A DNA stretch of 64,000 nt. Source: Chromobacterium sp. ATCC 53434. Its GTDB lineage: Bacteria > Pseudomonadota > Gammaproteobacteria > Burkholderiales > Chromobacteriaceae. Positions 17,768 through 28,600 of this stretch are shown one piece after another (positions within the stretch are counted from its first letter, which is position 1; each line of letters opens with the position of its first letter). The notes under the pieces were generated by a model that did not search any database, was not told the origin of the DNA, and worked only from the letters and a program-made list of their open reading frames with translations. A program made the position numbers and the translations under genes. The DNA lies in the NCBI RefSeq assembly GCF_002848345.1, contig NZ_CP025429.1, positions 4,030,001-4,094,000 on the forward strand, given 5' to 3'.

Positions 17768-19660
17768 TCATTCTGGCCCCACCTCCTCAACTCCAGCATC
17801 CGCCAAAAGTTGGTAAAGATCGGCGACTTTTCGCCTGCCTCCACGGTGCTCACAGAATAGGAAGATTGCGCGCTGCTTTGCACGGGAGAGCGCGACAAAA
17901 AAGGTGGCAACTCCATCTGGATTCCCTGGTGTATGGGTCCACCAAGACTGGTCATCCAATCCGATAAAGACCGTCGTATCGTACTCCAGACCTTTACTCT
18001 TATGCACTGTCATCAGTGGAATATCATTCGTACCAACGAATCGGTCAATGCACTGTGGCCAAGTAATTACCCCTTCAGCAGAATGCTTAAGATGCCTCAA
18101 GAACCCTTCTATCATGATTTCCAGAAGGTCGTTGCGCGCATAGGCAACGTACACTCGCTTTAACGCGGGGATATCCAGGTATTCAAAAATAATTCGCGTG
18201 ACTTCGTCGACAGACTCTGCTGATGGACCAGACCCGCGCATAACTGTGCCAAGTTGACTGAGAAAGGCCTTTAGATCTTTGTCGGTGCGGTGCCTTAGAA
18301 CCTCATCGCCCTCGCTGGCCCCTCGAAGCGAGTACACCGCGCTTGACAGTGTGGACCAGGCAGCGGCGTTCCGCGGCCCAGAACCCAGTCGCAAAGCTGC
18401 CACGGCGATTGCAATCGCATCATCGGCCAACAGATCTTGAACGGTAGTACGGCCGACAGCACGGCTCTCATTGCGCAAACTCAGGCCAACTGCCTGAAAC
18501 AACGGTTGAAGTTCCTCCTCGAAATTATTGGGCAGTTGCCGAACCAACAAGACATAGTCACGAGGCTGCTTTCCACGATCGGCCATGTCTTGAACAAGCC
18601 ATTGAACAAGACGCTGCCCCTCCATCTGGCGCGAGGTGCTCCTCCATACCTGAACGACATCCCTAGCCAAAAGTGCGGGTGCACGCGATTGCATGGGCTG
18701 TGCCTGCGGATCCAATGCTCGGGCAACACAATGTTGGACTCGTACCAACTCTGGCGATGAGCGGAAATTGAACAGCAAGTTCTCGGAGTGTGCACAAAAA
18801 TCCTGATTAAACTGCTGGAAGGCATCATTGCGAGCCCCTGCCCATCCCATGATTCGCTGCTTGTGATCGCCAACTGCGGTCACAATCGTAGAGCTGCCAC
18901 CAAACACGGACAGCAAGAAGTCATATTGTGCATAAGTCGTATCCTGAAACTCGTCCACAAATACAAATGGATACGTAGTACGAAGAGCTCGCGCGATTTT
19001 TGGATTAGCTCTGACAACCAATTCGGCGAGCCGATTTAGACTGACAAAGGTCAACTTTGAATTCGGCTCGGCTGTCAATTGCGCTAACCACCATTGATGT
19101 ACTGCAAAGCCCCTCGCTGAACGAACATTGGGCTCCCGAGCAGGAAGACGCATGCTACCCACTACTTCTGACTCAAAAGCCCCGGGTAAGAATCGAGCAA
19201 TGTCGTGCTGCCAGTTAGGTGGGGCCAAGTCGCGGATGCGATTGAGCTCATTTTCGACGGCTTGCCGATTAAGAGTGGCAATATCGTAGGGGCGCGTTGG
19301 TCGCCAAGGTGTAGGTATCGTTGCGTGGAAGCGATCCACAAGGCTTTTTGTGAAAGCGTCAAACGTGAGCGAAGTAAACCGTCCAGCTAGTTCAGGCGGA
19401 CAGCGCTTACGCACACGTGCAGCAAGATTCGCGGCGGCATCTGTTTTAAAGGAGATCGCCAGAATCTGCTGTGGGGCTTGGCAGACTCCGGTCTCTAGCA
19501 AATAGACTGCTCGCTGAGCGAGGAACTCCGATTTTCCTGCTCCTGGCCCAGCCACCACGGATGTCGATGTCTCCTGACGGAGTGCGTTCCAAGCATTTGG
19601 CTCTAGATCCGGAATACCTATCGGGCGCCAATTTTCCGGTGCAATGGGCCTCCAGGTCAT
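17768..19660 (-). CDS. UvrD/Rep-type SF1 helicase (GajB-like)
   Basis: The 630-residue superfamily 1A helicase has its motifs in order: Q-like region and Walker A AGPGAGKS (37-44), motif Ia (ILAISFKTDAAANLAARV, ~64-81), Walker B VFVDEFQDTTYAQYD, motif III (TAVGDHKQRIMGWAGA), motif IV (LLFNFRSSPELVRVQH), motif V (TVHKSKGLEYDTTVFIGL) and motif VI (FFVALSRAKQRAIFL). Its start overlaps the stop of the OLD-nuclease gene by 4 nt (ATGA). The gene pair and order match Gabija (GajA then GajB), an anti-phage system in which the helicase-like subunit joins the nuclease complex. It is longer than typical GajB (~500 residues), so it may be a divergent relative. Confidence 0.85.
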   Translation of the reverse strand: MTWRPIAPENWRPIGIPDLEPNAWNALRQETSTSVVAGPGAGKSEFLAQRAVYLLETGVCQAPQQILAISFKTDAAANLAARVRKRCPPELAGRFTSLTFDAFTKSLVDRFHATIPTPWRPTRPYDIATLNRQAVENELNRIRDLAPPNWQHDIARFLPGAFESEVVGSMRLPAREPNVRSARGFAVHQWWLAQLTAEPNSKLTFVSLNRLAELVVRANPKIARALRTTYPFVFVDEFQDTTYAQYDFLLSVFGGSSTIVTAVGDHKQRIMGWAGARNDAFQQFNQDFCAHSENLLFNFRSSPELVRVQHCVARALDPQAQPMQSRAPALLARDVVQVWRSTSRQMEGQRLVQWLVQDMADRGKQPRDYVLLVRQLPNNFEEELQPLFQAVGLSLRNESRAVGRTTVQDLLADDAIAIAVAALRLGSGPRNAAAWSTLSSAVYSLRGASEGDEVLRHRTDKDLKAFLSQLGTVMRGSGPSAESVDEVTRIIFEYLDIPALKRVYVAYARNDLLEIMIEGFLRHLKHSAEGVITWPQCIDRFVGTNDIPLMTVHKSKGLEYDTTVFIGLDDQSWWTHTPGNPDGVATFFVALSRAKQRAIFLFCEHRGGRRKVADLYQLLADAGVEEVGPE

Positions 19661-21615
19661 CGCGCTGCCGCCTGTTCGATAATTCGCTGAACCGAAATCA
19701 GTAGGCTGTTCAAAGGCTCAGGAATGGTGGCAGCCAACTGATCTGGTTCGATCTTGCTCAGTACTCTAACGTGCGTACTCGGCTTTCCTCGTCCAAGGAA
19801 CAGATAACGATACCATTTCAGCGGCTCATCGTAGGAAGCGTCATAAAACTCTGGGCACCCGTCAGTACCCAGCACGGAATCTCGGGGCTCGCCACGCGCG
19901 GCAGGACCACGCATCCCATCATCCAATTCTTGATACGCTGCACTGTAAGCCTGCAACATTGTGAAATCGAGATCCAACGGGTCGCAGAAGTAAACCTGAA
20001 ATTGGCTTAGCCATCTGACCCAACTACGGATCCCTTGTATGTCATCTGGGGAATGACCATCAAAGTTTGCGATGTTTTGCTCGGGCCCATTGGGGCTGAG
20101 CGTATTTTTAAAGAGCGCTTCCCCTGAGACTCCAGCACTGAGCAGCTGCTCACACGTGGTCTTAATTCGTCCATAACCACCGCCGCTGCGGCCCCAGTCG
20201 AGATCGAGCAACGTTGCGTATGGAACCTCTAGGCCCACCAGCAAGCGCCATAGGTGATTGACATGCCGACCTCCCAAGGGGACGACAGCCACGAACGACC
20301 GGTCAATAGGGAAGCCTCGTGCCTTTGCCAAGAGAGGCAGAACGACCTCCTCTGTTGCTCCCTCGCCAAGAATCACAAAGCGTGCGAAGTACAATTCCGG
20401 GTATGCGCGAACAGCTTCGCGTACAAACTTTGACGCATCCTCATCACCAATCGGGAGAACTATTTGCCGGATCCGTGAGGTACGACTCGCGATATCAAGA
20501 CGAAAGTGCCTTACCGATGTGGGGGATACTCGGCTCATGATACTCGGAGAATGGCTCGAAATCATGGCTTGGGCATTACTTCTCGCGGCAATTTCCTGGA
20601 CCTGCTTGATGATGCGTGAAAGGTAAAACGGCGCCAGGTTGTTTTCTGGCTCCTCAACCGCAACAATAGTCAGGACAGGCAACGGCACCCCATTCTCAAC
20701 GAACCCCCCTGGGGCATCTTCGCTTGCAAGTTGTGCTTCAATGTCGAGAGTTGCTGCGGCCATGGCCAAGTGAAATAACGACCGTTGCCCATCGCTCAAG
20801 TCATCAAGCGCCCTATCTTGACCATCCTCTGTGGGGTGAAAGACGACCTCAACTTTTCGTATGAACTCCTGCCACCTGGTATCAACCGGCCGAAAGATCG
20901 GTGAAGTATCTGTTCCTGCGGAGTAAAGCTGCTGCCAGCGCTCGGTCACCGCTTGGCCGATGGCAGAGATGGCCACTTCAGTGGAAAAAGCCTCATTAAC
21001 CTCATTCCCAGCACTTGCTAAAGAGTCCCGAACGGTAGTGGACCAGTTGATTGCTCGCCAGAGTCTCCCACGTACAAATGCTGCGACTTGAGATGCGCCA
21101 TCCCTAGTTGCGGGAATATAAAACAGTTGGATTCGTGAGCGGTCTGTGCCCCGTAGCTGCTGTATGTCGCCTTCGTCGAAGTCCCCGAAAGTTTGGATTG
21201 CGCAATAGGATTCTTCTATGTTGCCATCAAGGGTACCATCGTCTGTCCATGTCGCCTGCAAACGCAACCTACACTTGAGGTTACCCTCGTCGTCGGCGGC
21301 CATATGCCGAAAAAACTCGGGGATCGCAGGAGCATCGCCGTCCTCATCGAGCTCGGGAAAGGCAATAATGGCCTCCAGTGTCAGTGTACGAGAGGCGGGA
21401 CGATCGGCCTCATCGCAGGGGATGTGGAAGTCCTGCTTACGTACGCGACGTTGATCCGCTGTAACGCCGAATAGCCGTTGCAACGCTTGAAACACTGCGG
21501 TTTTACCAGTCCCATTGTCTCCTATCAACGCGGTGAGATCCGGGCGCAGGTCAATACTTGTAGTATCTGGTCCAAAACAACGGAAATTAGCTAGCTCTAA
21601 CCGTTCAATATGCAT
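19657..21615 (-). CDS. OLD-family ATPase/TOPRIM nuclease (GajA-like)
   Basis: The 652-residue protein has an ABC-type ATPase half: Walker A IGDNGTGKT (31-39), signature LSDGQ (273-277), Walker B TIVAVEEPENN (316-326) and H-loop SSHSP (353-357). A C-terminal TOPRIM nuclease follows, with Glu in VILGEGATEE (E418) and D-x-D in LLDLDWGRS (D471, D473). Class 2 OLD nucleases encoded next to a UvrD-like helicase are the hallmark of Gabija, where GajA nicks DNA when nucleotide pools fall during infection. All catalytic residues look intact. The promoter must lie within 21616-21720, because an IS630 element begins there. Confidence 0.87.
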   Translation of the reverse strand: MHIERLELANFRCFGPDTTSIDLRPDLTALIGDNGTGKTAVFQALQRLFGVTADQRRVRKQDFHIPCDEADRPASRTLTLEAIIAFPELDEDGDAPAIPEFFRHMAADDEGNLKCRLRLQATWTDDGTLDGNIEESYCAIQTFGDFDEGDIQQLRGTDRSRIQLFYIPATRDGASQVAAFVRGRLWRAINWSTTVRDSLASAGNEVNEAFSTEVAISAIGQAVTERWQQLYSAGTDTSPIFRPVDTRWQEFIRKVEVVFHPTEDGQDRALDDLSDGQRSLFHLAMAAATLDIEAQLASEDAPGGFVENGVPLPVLTIVAVEEPENNLAPFYLSRIIKQVQEIAARSNAQAMISSHSPSIMSRVSPTSVRHFRLDIASRTSRIRQIVLPIGDEDASKFVREAVRAYPELYFARFVILGEGATEEVVLPLLAKARGFPIDRSFVAVVPLGGRHVNHLWRLLVGLEVPYATLLDLDWGRSGGGYGRIKTTCEQLLSAGVSGEALFKNTLSPNGPEQNIANFDGHSPDDIQGIRSWVRWLSQFQVYFCDPLDLDFTMLQAYSAAYQELDDGMRGPAARGEPRDSVLGTDGCPEFYDASYDEPLKWYRYLFLGRGKPSTHVRVLSKIEPDQLAATIPEPLNSLLISVQRIIEQAAAR

Positions 21616-21720
21616 AACTTCCCTCTTATCTGGCTGCCAAAACTTAAAGCTCGTTAGCCCAACTCTTATCGTTCACTTTCTCTGCAGGGCGAAAGAGACG
21701 CAAAGCACTGTGTGGTACTA

Positions 21721-22842
21721 TTAATTCGGCAGTAATAATCCGTACAGATTGTATACTTCCGGCATGGAAAAAATCGATGTGCGCAAGCTTGAACTGGCCG
21801 CCCGTGAGCAGCTGAGGCGTACCGCTATCCGGATGTACAAGCGAGGCCGGTCTCAAGCCAGTATTGCCGAAGAACTCGGGCTGCGCCGCCCCACCATTTC
21901 CGCCTGGGTGGTGCGTGAGGCAGCACTAGGTGCGCAGGGATTCAAAGAACAGAAGCGCGGTCGCGCCGAAGGCACCGGCCGTCGGCTGACCGAGGCGCAG
22001 GAAGCCCGGATCAAGCAGGACATCGTGGATCGCACGCCAGACCAGATGAAGCTGAGGTTTGCCCTGTGGAGTGCTCAGGCGGTCAAGGCTGTAATCAAGC
22101 AGATGTTTCTGATCGATCTGCCGATCCGTACTGTCCGTCTGTACTTGGCCCGCTGGGGCTTTACGCCGCAGCGCCCGCTCAAACGCGCTTATGAGCAGCG
22201 ACCGGCAGCAGTCGAGAAATGGCTCAAGGAGGAATACCCGGCTATCGTCGCGCGTGCCAAAGCGGAAATGGCTGAAATCAGCTGGGGCGACGAATCGGCG
22301 GTGTCGAGTGTTGAGCACTTTCCGCGTGGCTACGCCCCAAAAGGCCAAACCCCAGTTCTGGTGTTATCCCAATCGAAAAGAGCGCGCATCAACTTGATTT
22401 CGGCCATTACCAACCAAGGCAAGATGCGCTTCATGCTGTACCGGGAGACCTTGACGGCCCGGGTGCTGATCAAGTTTCTGATGCGGCTGATCCGTGATGC
22501 TGGCGGCAAGAAGGTGTTCTTGATCCTCGACAACTTGCGCGTGCATCACAGCAAGCTGGTGCAAGCATGGTTGGAGGAGGAAGAGAACAAGAAGGCGATT
22601 GAGTTGTTCTTCCTGCCCAGCTACTCACCGGAACTGAACCCGGATGAATACTTGAACGGCGACCTGAAGGCCAGAATGAGCGCAGGTGAGCCGGTTCGAT
22701 CAGACGGTCAACTTCAAGGGAAAGTGCTGTCCCATTTACGCTCATTGCAGAAGCAGCCGGCCAGAATCCGGTCGTACTTCCGGCATGAAAAAATCCGCTA
22801 CGCGGCATGAGCTTTCTGTACGGTATTTGACTGCCGGATTAA
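21721..22842 (+). mobile_element. IS630-family insertion sequence
   Basis: The 1122-bp element has imperfect 28-bp inverted ends (23 matches) starting TTAATTCGGCAG on the left and TTAATCCGGCAG on the complementary right side. It is flanked by TA dinucleotides at 21719-21720 and 22843-22844, the duplication expected for IS630/Tc1-mariner elements. It lies between the Gabija-like promoter and the 3' end of the pPIWI-RE gene and breaks no recognisable gene. Confidence 0.92.
21764..22810 (+). CDS. IS630-family transposase
   Basis: The 348-residue DDE transposase has an N-terminal helix-turn-helix (RTAIRMYKRGRSQASIAEEL, then PTISAWV). The catalytic triad is Asp in ISWGDESAVSS, Asp in KVFLILDNLRVHHS and Glu in SYSPELNPDEYLNGD. 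The ATG at 21764 is preferred over the TTG at 21749. The frame is intact, so the element may be active. Confidence 0.93.
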   Translation: MEKIDVRKLELAAREQLRRTAIRMYKRGRSQASIAEELGLRRPTISAWVVREAALGAQGFKEQKRGRAEGTGRRLTEAQEARIKQDIVDRTPDQMKLRFALWSAQAVKAVIKQMFLIDLPIRTVRLYLARWGFTPQRPLKRAYEQRPAAVEKWLKEEYPAIVARAKAEMAEISWGDESAVSSVEHFPRGYAPKGQTPVLVLSQSKRARINLISAITNQGKMRFMLYRETLTARVLIKFLMRLIRDAGGKKVFLILDNLRVHHSKLVQAWLEEEENKKAIELFFLPSYSPELNPDEYLNGDLKARMSAGEPVRSDGQLQGKVLSHLRSLQKQPARIRSYFRHEKIRYAA

Positions 22843-22877
22843 TAACCACGCACCCTCAGGCTCTCTGTCGATCATTG

Positions 22878-25616
22878 CTAGAGTCCCATGTAATCTTCCA
22901 GCTTGGTGATCGTATGAAGCGGCGATGGCACCTTTACCCATATATCACCCCGTGCCTGAGGTACCCCGGCCCGTAGGTGATGCGCGAAAATGCCGAGGAG
23001 ATCCGGATCATCGTCAGGTTGGCGATGCAAGATCGTAAATTCTGTGCCTTTCGGCGTCTGATGCTGGCCGTACTCCGCCGGAAATTCTGTCGCAGTGCCG
23101 TTCTTGGGTAGTAGCCGCGTCCGATAGCAGCTTGCGCCACGTTTGGGATGACCAACTGGTTTGGCGATCGACCAATATGCCGGAACCTCGGCATCCATGA
23201 CCTGCATCAATCGTTGAACAGAGGTCGGCACGATCAAGAATTCCTGCCCAGGGTTGTCAACCGGGCGCGGATTCAGGTGAACCATAGTTGGGGCGAGATC
23301 GCGAACGCGCACAATGCGGAGCGAGCTACAAGCGTCGGAAGCCGTTATGCCGCCTTCGAATTCGATCCTGCCGGACCGGGCGGTACGATCTTTTAGATAG
23401 GACCAGTACTTGGCGTGCCGCGTCGAATCGATGAAAACAACGGCATTAGGATCCGATGCCGCAATTTCACCCAACACACTAGCAGTGAAACGCTGGAAGA
23501 ATCCACGTGCAGCCTTCCCAGTAGCGATTGCGATGCGGGGCCGGTTTGATAGATAACGGAGGCCATCGGAGAATTGCATCCATTCGGAAAACACTTCCTC
23601 ACTTTCCTGATGGGCAACTCGGAGCAACGCACGACCACTGGATGCCTCTATTCGAACCGCCGCCAGTACTGTACGCGTCTGACCTGGTCCCAACGAGACA
23701 CTCGCCGAACCAATCGCAGCGACTTCACTAGGCGGTCGGGCCGAGTCGGCGAAACAACGCTTGATCGCCGCCTCAAGACCCATTACATGGCCACCATGGG
23801 CAAAAACTAGATCGAGTACAGCCGCCTGTAACCGCATCAGATAGTCTTTGATCTGCCCTTGCTTGGCCGGCAACAAATACTGGACGGTTGCACCCAATTC
23901 TGCAGCCAAAGTTCGTCGCGCCGCAGCCTTGTTGATTCGATCATCCTTGCGATACTTACCATCAATCTCGTACCACTCTGGCGCTTGCACCAAAAACATT
24001 GGCCGAGAACCAAATGCATATGATCGTGCGAAAGCCTTCCATTCTTCGACACGTGCCAAATATCGCGCTCGCAATTTACCTTCGGCAACGGGCAACTTCT
24101 CGATTGGTCCATGCACATCACGCGGCAACTCGATGGCAACAACTCGAATTGTATCTCCAAGCATCAACTCAATGACTGACTTAAGCCAGGCTTTTTCATC
24201 GCTCGATTGCATCAACACGTACAGTGTATTTCGATCGTCGTTCCTGACAGGGCCTCCCTCTCGAACAACCATATTCACTACGTCCGCGAGATTCCCGTAC
24301 CTTGCGTCAAGTGCCGGCCGCTCCTTGCCAAACCAAAAACTCAATGGGCGACGCGTCATCGTCAAGATTCGCTCCTCGACAAGTTCGTCACCTATTTCTT
24401 CTTCATCTTCCGAGATTGCATCAGCAAGATGAGCAAGGATAAGAGAAGCTTTCAGCATACTCAGCTTTGGCATACCAGGCGGTTTATGTTTGACTTCCTT
24501 GTAGCCCGCGAAGGGCACAAAACCGATTGGAGCTAATAATTCGCAAATCCGGTCAAATGCATCAATTTGATCCGCACCGGGTACACCGGCAAGTAATGCA
24601 GATGCATCACCTTCAGTTACCCCTGCCTTTTGCATGACCAATGCGACCTTGTGACCATCCTTGGGGTACATGGTGATCCGCTCATTATCGAAACCCGGCA
24701 ATAGGTCCAGGTTCGCGACGAGATCATCATAGGCCTGGTCGGTCTCCCAGCGACCATCCCTCGAATAGTTGACATCGAACCGATATGCAATACCTGGGCG
24801 AAGCTCCGATGCGATCACGAAGCCACCTATACGTGTGGCGTCATACACTCCATTGCTAAACGAGGTCGCCCAGCGACGCCGGATAAATCTGGTGTAAACC
24901 AAAGGCTGCGTTGCACCAGGATACGTTTGCAGCGAAATCTCACAGACCAAACTGAAGAAGCCCCCACCTTCCTCTCGCGGTAGAGTCATTAATTGAGCCT
25001 GATTACCGGTAACCGCACCGACCACACGATAAACCGGTCCAAGATCTGGAAAGATTTCGTGCCCCGCAAGGCAAGATGCAATTTCAGATGCAGCAAGCGG
25101 AAACGGTTCGTTGAGATCCCCGGCGGATGCTCCCCAAGGATAGAGGCAAATAGACTGCTCTTCAGCCTCAACTAACTTCCCATCGTGGAGCAGCTTGTGT
25201 AACCGCTGCATACCAACTTGCGACACGCCAAATTTTTCAGCAAAATGGGCAAATGGCCCCTGCAGCCATCCTGACAATACGTCATGCAGGATTTGTCGAT
25301 TCAGTTGAGCGCTATGCACGTGGCCAAACGTAACCGCTTTTGCATCCTCGCCGAAGTACGACAAACCGACATCATCGCTTAAAGTTACCCAACCGGCATG
25401 GCACACATTGAGTCGCGTGCGCAAGGTAAGGTATGGCAAATTCAGTGACTCCATGTTATAGAGTCGCTTCGCATTCGCGGCACTTTCCCGTCGTATGCCA
25501 CGCAAAGTTTCGATAGCATCGCGAGACCACCCTACGCGCGCGACCTGAGTAGTAAATGGCGTGACACCACCGTTGAATTGCAATGCCAAGGCAATCGTTC
25601 GTGCCTGCGGTTTCAT
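22878..25616 (-). CDS. pPIWI-RE family protein (prokaryotic PIWI-related)
   Basis: The 912-residue protein has the layout of the pPIWI-RE family described by Burroughs, Iyer and Aravind: an N-terminal X domain (DUF3962-like, to ~residue 330), a MID-like middle (~420-600) and a C-terminal RNase H-fold PIWI domain (~610-905, including TVLAAVRIEASSGRALLRVA, NAVVFIDSTRHAKYW and the ending WVKVPSPLHTITKLEDYMG). These proteins are predicted to use nucleic-acid guides against invading DNA. The first RNase H strand shows Glu rather than the usual Asp, so catalytic competence is uncertain. The ATG at 25616 has GGAGG 7 nt upstream and is used here. It is the last gene of the three-gene operon, 13 nt after the helicase stop. 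Confidence 0.85.
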   Translation of the reverse strand: MKPQARTIALALQFNGGVTPFTTQVARVGWSRDAIETLRGIRRESAANAKRLYNMESLNLPYLTLRTRLNVCHAGWVTLSDDVGLSYFGEDAKAVTFGHVHSAQLNRQILHDVLSGWLQGPFAHFAEKFGVSQVGMQRLHKLLHDGKLVEAEEQSICLYPWGASAGDLNEPFPLAASEIASCLAGHEIFPDLGPVYRVVGAVTGNQAQLMTLPREEGGGFFSLVCEISLQTYPGATQPLVYTRFIRRRWATSFSNGVYDATRIGGFVIASELRPGIAYRFDVNYSRDGRWETDQAYDDLVANLDLLPGFDNERITMYPKDGHKVALVMQKAGVTEGDASALLAGVPGADQIDAFDRICELLAPIGFVPFAGYKEVKHKPPGMPKLSMLKASLILAHLADAISEDEEEIGDELVEERILTMTRRPLSFWFGKERPALDARYGNLADVVNMVVREGGPVRNDDRNTLYVLMQSSDEKAWLKSVIELMLGDTIRVVAIELPRDVHGPIEKLPVAEGKLRARYLARVEEWKAFARSYAFGSRPMFLVQAPEWYEIDGKYRKDDRINKAAARRTLAAELGATVQYLLPAKQGQIKDYLMRLQAAVLDLVFAHGGHVMGLEAAIKRCFADSARPPSEVAAIGSASVSLGPGQTRTVLAAVRIEASSGRALLRVAHQESEEVFSEWMQFSDGLRYLSNRPRIAIATGKAARGFFQRFTASVLGEIAASDPNAVVFIDSTRHAKYWSYLKDRTARSGRIEFEGGITASDACSSLRIVRVRDLAPTMVHLNPRPVDNPGQEFLIVPTSVQRLMQVMDAEVPAYWSIAKPVGHPKRGASCYRTRLLPKNGTATEFPAEYGQHQTPKGTEFTILHRQPDDDPDLLGIFAHHLRAGVPQARGDIWVKVPSPLHTITKLEDYMGL

Positions 25617-25629
25617 CCTCATCCTCCGT

Positions 25630-28600
25630 CTAAAACGGCAGTTCCTCGTCCAGCAGCGGGATTTCACCCCAACTGTCTGGTGCTTCGCTGTATTTTTCGG
25701 TCGTATTTGCCAGCAGTCCGTCGATCTCCATCAACGGCTCAAGAAATGGAAGATAGAGCTCGCGGTAAAGCAGCGCCTCCCTTGGGTCGGAAGAGTTGAC
25801 GCCTTTATTGAGCATCTCGCGCAACTGCACCAATATGCTGCTCCTGTTGTCATCTTCTTCCCCACGGCTGGAACGCTCCGCCCAAGAGCGATCGACAAAA
25901 AAGCATTGGGCAGGGCAACCATTGCGCATCGCTCGACCAATAGTTTGCAGGAGTGGAACTGCGATGTTCGCGGTAAACGGCTCGAATAATTTCTCATCAA
26001 GCGATCGTGCGTAAAGGGGGTGCCGCAACAACCGCCCCACGCGCCCGTAGAGTGCAGAGCGTGCGTCAGAACGCACACGACTGAGGGCCTCGAGCTCAGT
26101 GATGTCGTCAAGGTCCCGGGTATTGAAATCCTGTGTTGCTTTGGCTCCAAGGCTTACAAGCAGGCTTAGATCCTCGGGTGATGGATGTGGCCTAGTAAGG
26201 AAATAAAGCGTCCCTAAAGTGGCATCCCGACGTCGCGGCCCCTCGCTAAATACAACATTGGTACCGCGTCCGAGCGCACCCATCGGGAAAATCAAAATGT
26301 CCCACGACGAGTCATCGCCGAGCGCTTCGACTCGGCCAGGCGTCACATAACCATGGCTACCCGAACTCTCAGGGATCTCCCGCACCACAGCAATGACGCG
26401 CCCGCGCCACGCGTCAAACCGATGATCGATGAACTGTTTCAGCCGCTCGCTTTGCTCATAACTATTGACGATGAAAGCGGCTTTTCGAGGTATGCTGTTC
26501 CGCAAGTCGAAGTTGCGACAATCATTTGCCACAGTTGATTTAGTTGGACCACCTTCCAATAGGGCGGTAACCATCTTTTGCAAGTTCTGTATGCGCGTCC
26601 GCTCTGAACGCTCACCGCTGAACCTCAGCAACTGGCGCTGGGGCGAATCACGATCTTCGATTGGACGGAAAGCATAGAATGACCTTGCGGTTGGCTCCGA
26701 GACATCCGGTCGGTGGAGTAAATAGCTGGGGAGTACGTTGATGTGATAGGCGGGGCTAGATGGAAGGTAGCTGGTCGCACTGGTCAAAAGGACCGTTGGT
26801 CCATCGCATTTCCCGTTCTCATCCTGACTCCATTCGTGCAGGTGGTACATCAGAGCTCGAGGAGCACCTGAGAAAACAACATACTGTAATTGAATATCCA
26901 GGAGCCGGTCCTCACTACCATCACTCTGTTTCGTAGTGAAGAAACGCACTCCCGAGAGGCTACCCAGTAAATTCTCTGGCGTAGCCAGAAGCAAATTGTC
27001 CGAGCATCGCTCGTCGACACGGATAGATGGCGCCAATCCCTCCTGAGTCAGCATTTGCAAGCGGAATGCTAATCGGCGATAACACAACACCGTAAATGTC
27101 ACCGCGATCAGTAACGGCACCAGCATCTGCGTGTCTATGTTGTCACCACCACGCAAGTACGGCACGAGCAGGCGCCCAACCTTTTGCTCGGCATCAAGTC
27201 TGGCGCGTATGTTTGTTACGTTCAACCACTCCGACAGGTGTTGCCTTAGCTCCTCCGCATCCTTGACTACATCTGCCAACGGCACTCCGAAAGCGTCTGC
27301 GGCACGGCGCCACTCGTCGTTGGCTGCAACTGGAGTTGGTAACGCTGCGCCCCGAGATTGGAAAGCCACAACGGCTGTGCTTTCCCATATATAGCTGAGC
27401 GCGTCTTTTGCACGCGCGTTGGTGTCCAGGTACTCAAGCATGCGGTTCAACCCGCTTAACTTGCGGGGCGAGAGCCAATCACCAATGAGACGAAGCGGCG
27501 TCAGTAAAAGACCCTCAAAGTCCCGCCGCAATTCATCGCTCAAGCGGTGTATGGCCGTTACTAGAGCAATATTCAGCTTCTCGAACTCGACACACTCGAT
27601 CATAAATTCGGCGTAATCCAGGTTGCGCAACCGAGCGTTCGAACCAGATGCTAACAACTGCAGGAAATGTTGTTGAATCTGCTGATGGAACGAGGTTTGG
27701 TAACCGGATAGCCGCAATTGTGAAATACCACTCATGTCGAGGTCTTGCTGCGCTTTGTCGGCCTCATCAAATATCACGACATCGAACTGACGCGCGATCA
27801 TTTCGAAATAGCGTTCGTCCGTGGCAGTGGTGTGCGATGGCACCTGAGTGTCTGCAGACCGGATGTGGCCGAGCCACACTGTGGCATCCGGCAGCTCTCG
27901 CGCGGCGCGATTGGCTGAACAAACAGACCAAGCCGGGCATAAGTAGTTTCGGTAACGGTCCTCCCCATCACGTCCCTGATATTCCGACTTTTGGAGCACG
28001 GACCGGCAGAACCGGCTCTCAATAGTGAAGGCTTGTTCAGGTGCATCGGTAAGTCCGGGCAGCGCGCACGTTCCTTCGAAGAGATTGGCCGCTAACGTCG
28101 AACGGCCAAATCCACGCAACTCATCTTCCGTGGCAAGAGCCTCGGCTAGCTTTGTCGCATGCGTGCGCCGAGTGTCGGAGCTTTGACCGACAAGAAGACC
28201 AGGCTTAACACCATAGCGATGTAGATCTTCCAAGTATTGGCGGCAGACTTCTATCGAAGGGAAGAACACTGCCGTCTTGATGTTACGACGTGCAAGATGT
28301 CGAAGCAGACAAACGAGGAGAGTTGTCTTTCCCGCGCCAGGCAGTCCGATCAGGTGCTTTACACCCTCCAGCGTGATCGTGTCCTGCACATCGAGGGTCC
28401 CATTTTCTCGAGGCGAAGTCAGTGTAGTCGCTCTCAGCCGCTGCTCCCAGTTTCCAGGACGTTCAGCGGCATTCGCCGCGTCGACGCGATCCATGTCCTG
28501 AGCTTCTTCGATCAACACACTCCAAGGAATCCTGACTTCGCCGACTCGCACGCGCGATTGGCTGTGCCGGGCGGCGGGAGGAAGCGAGAGTGGGATGCCT

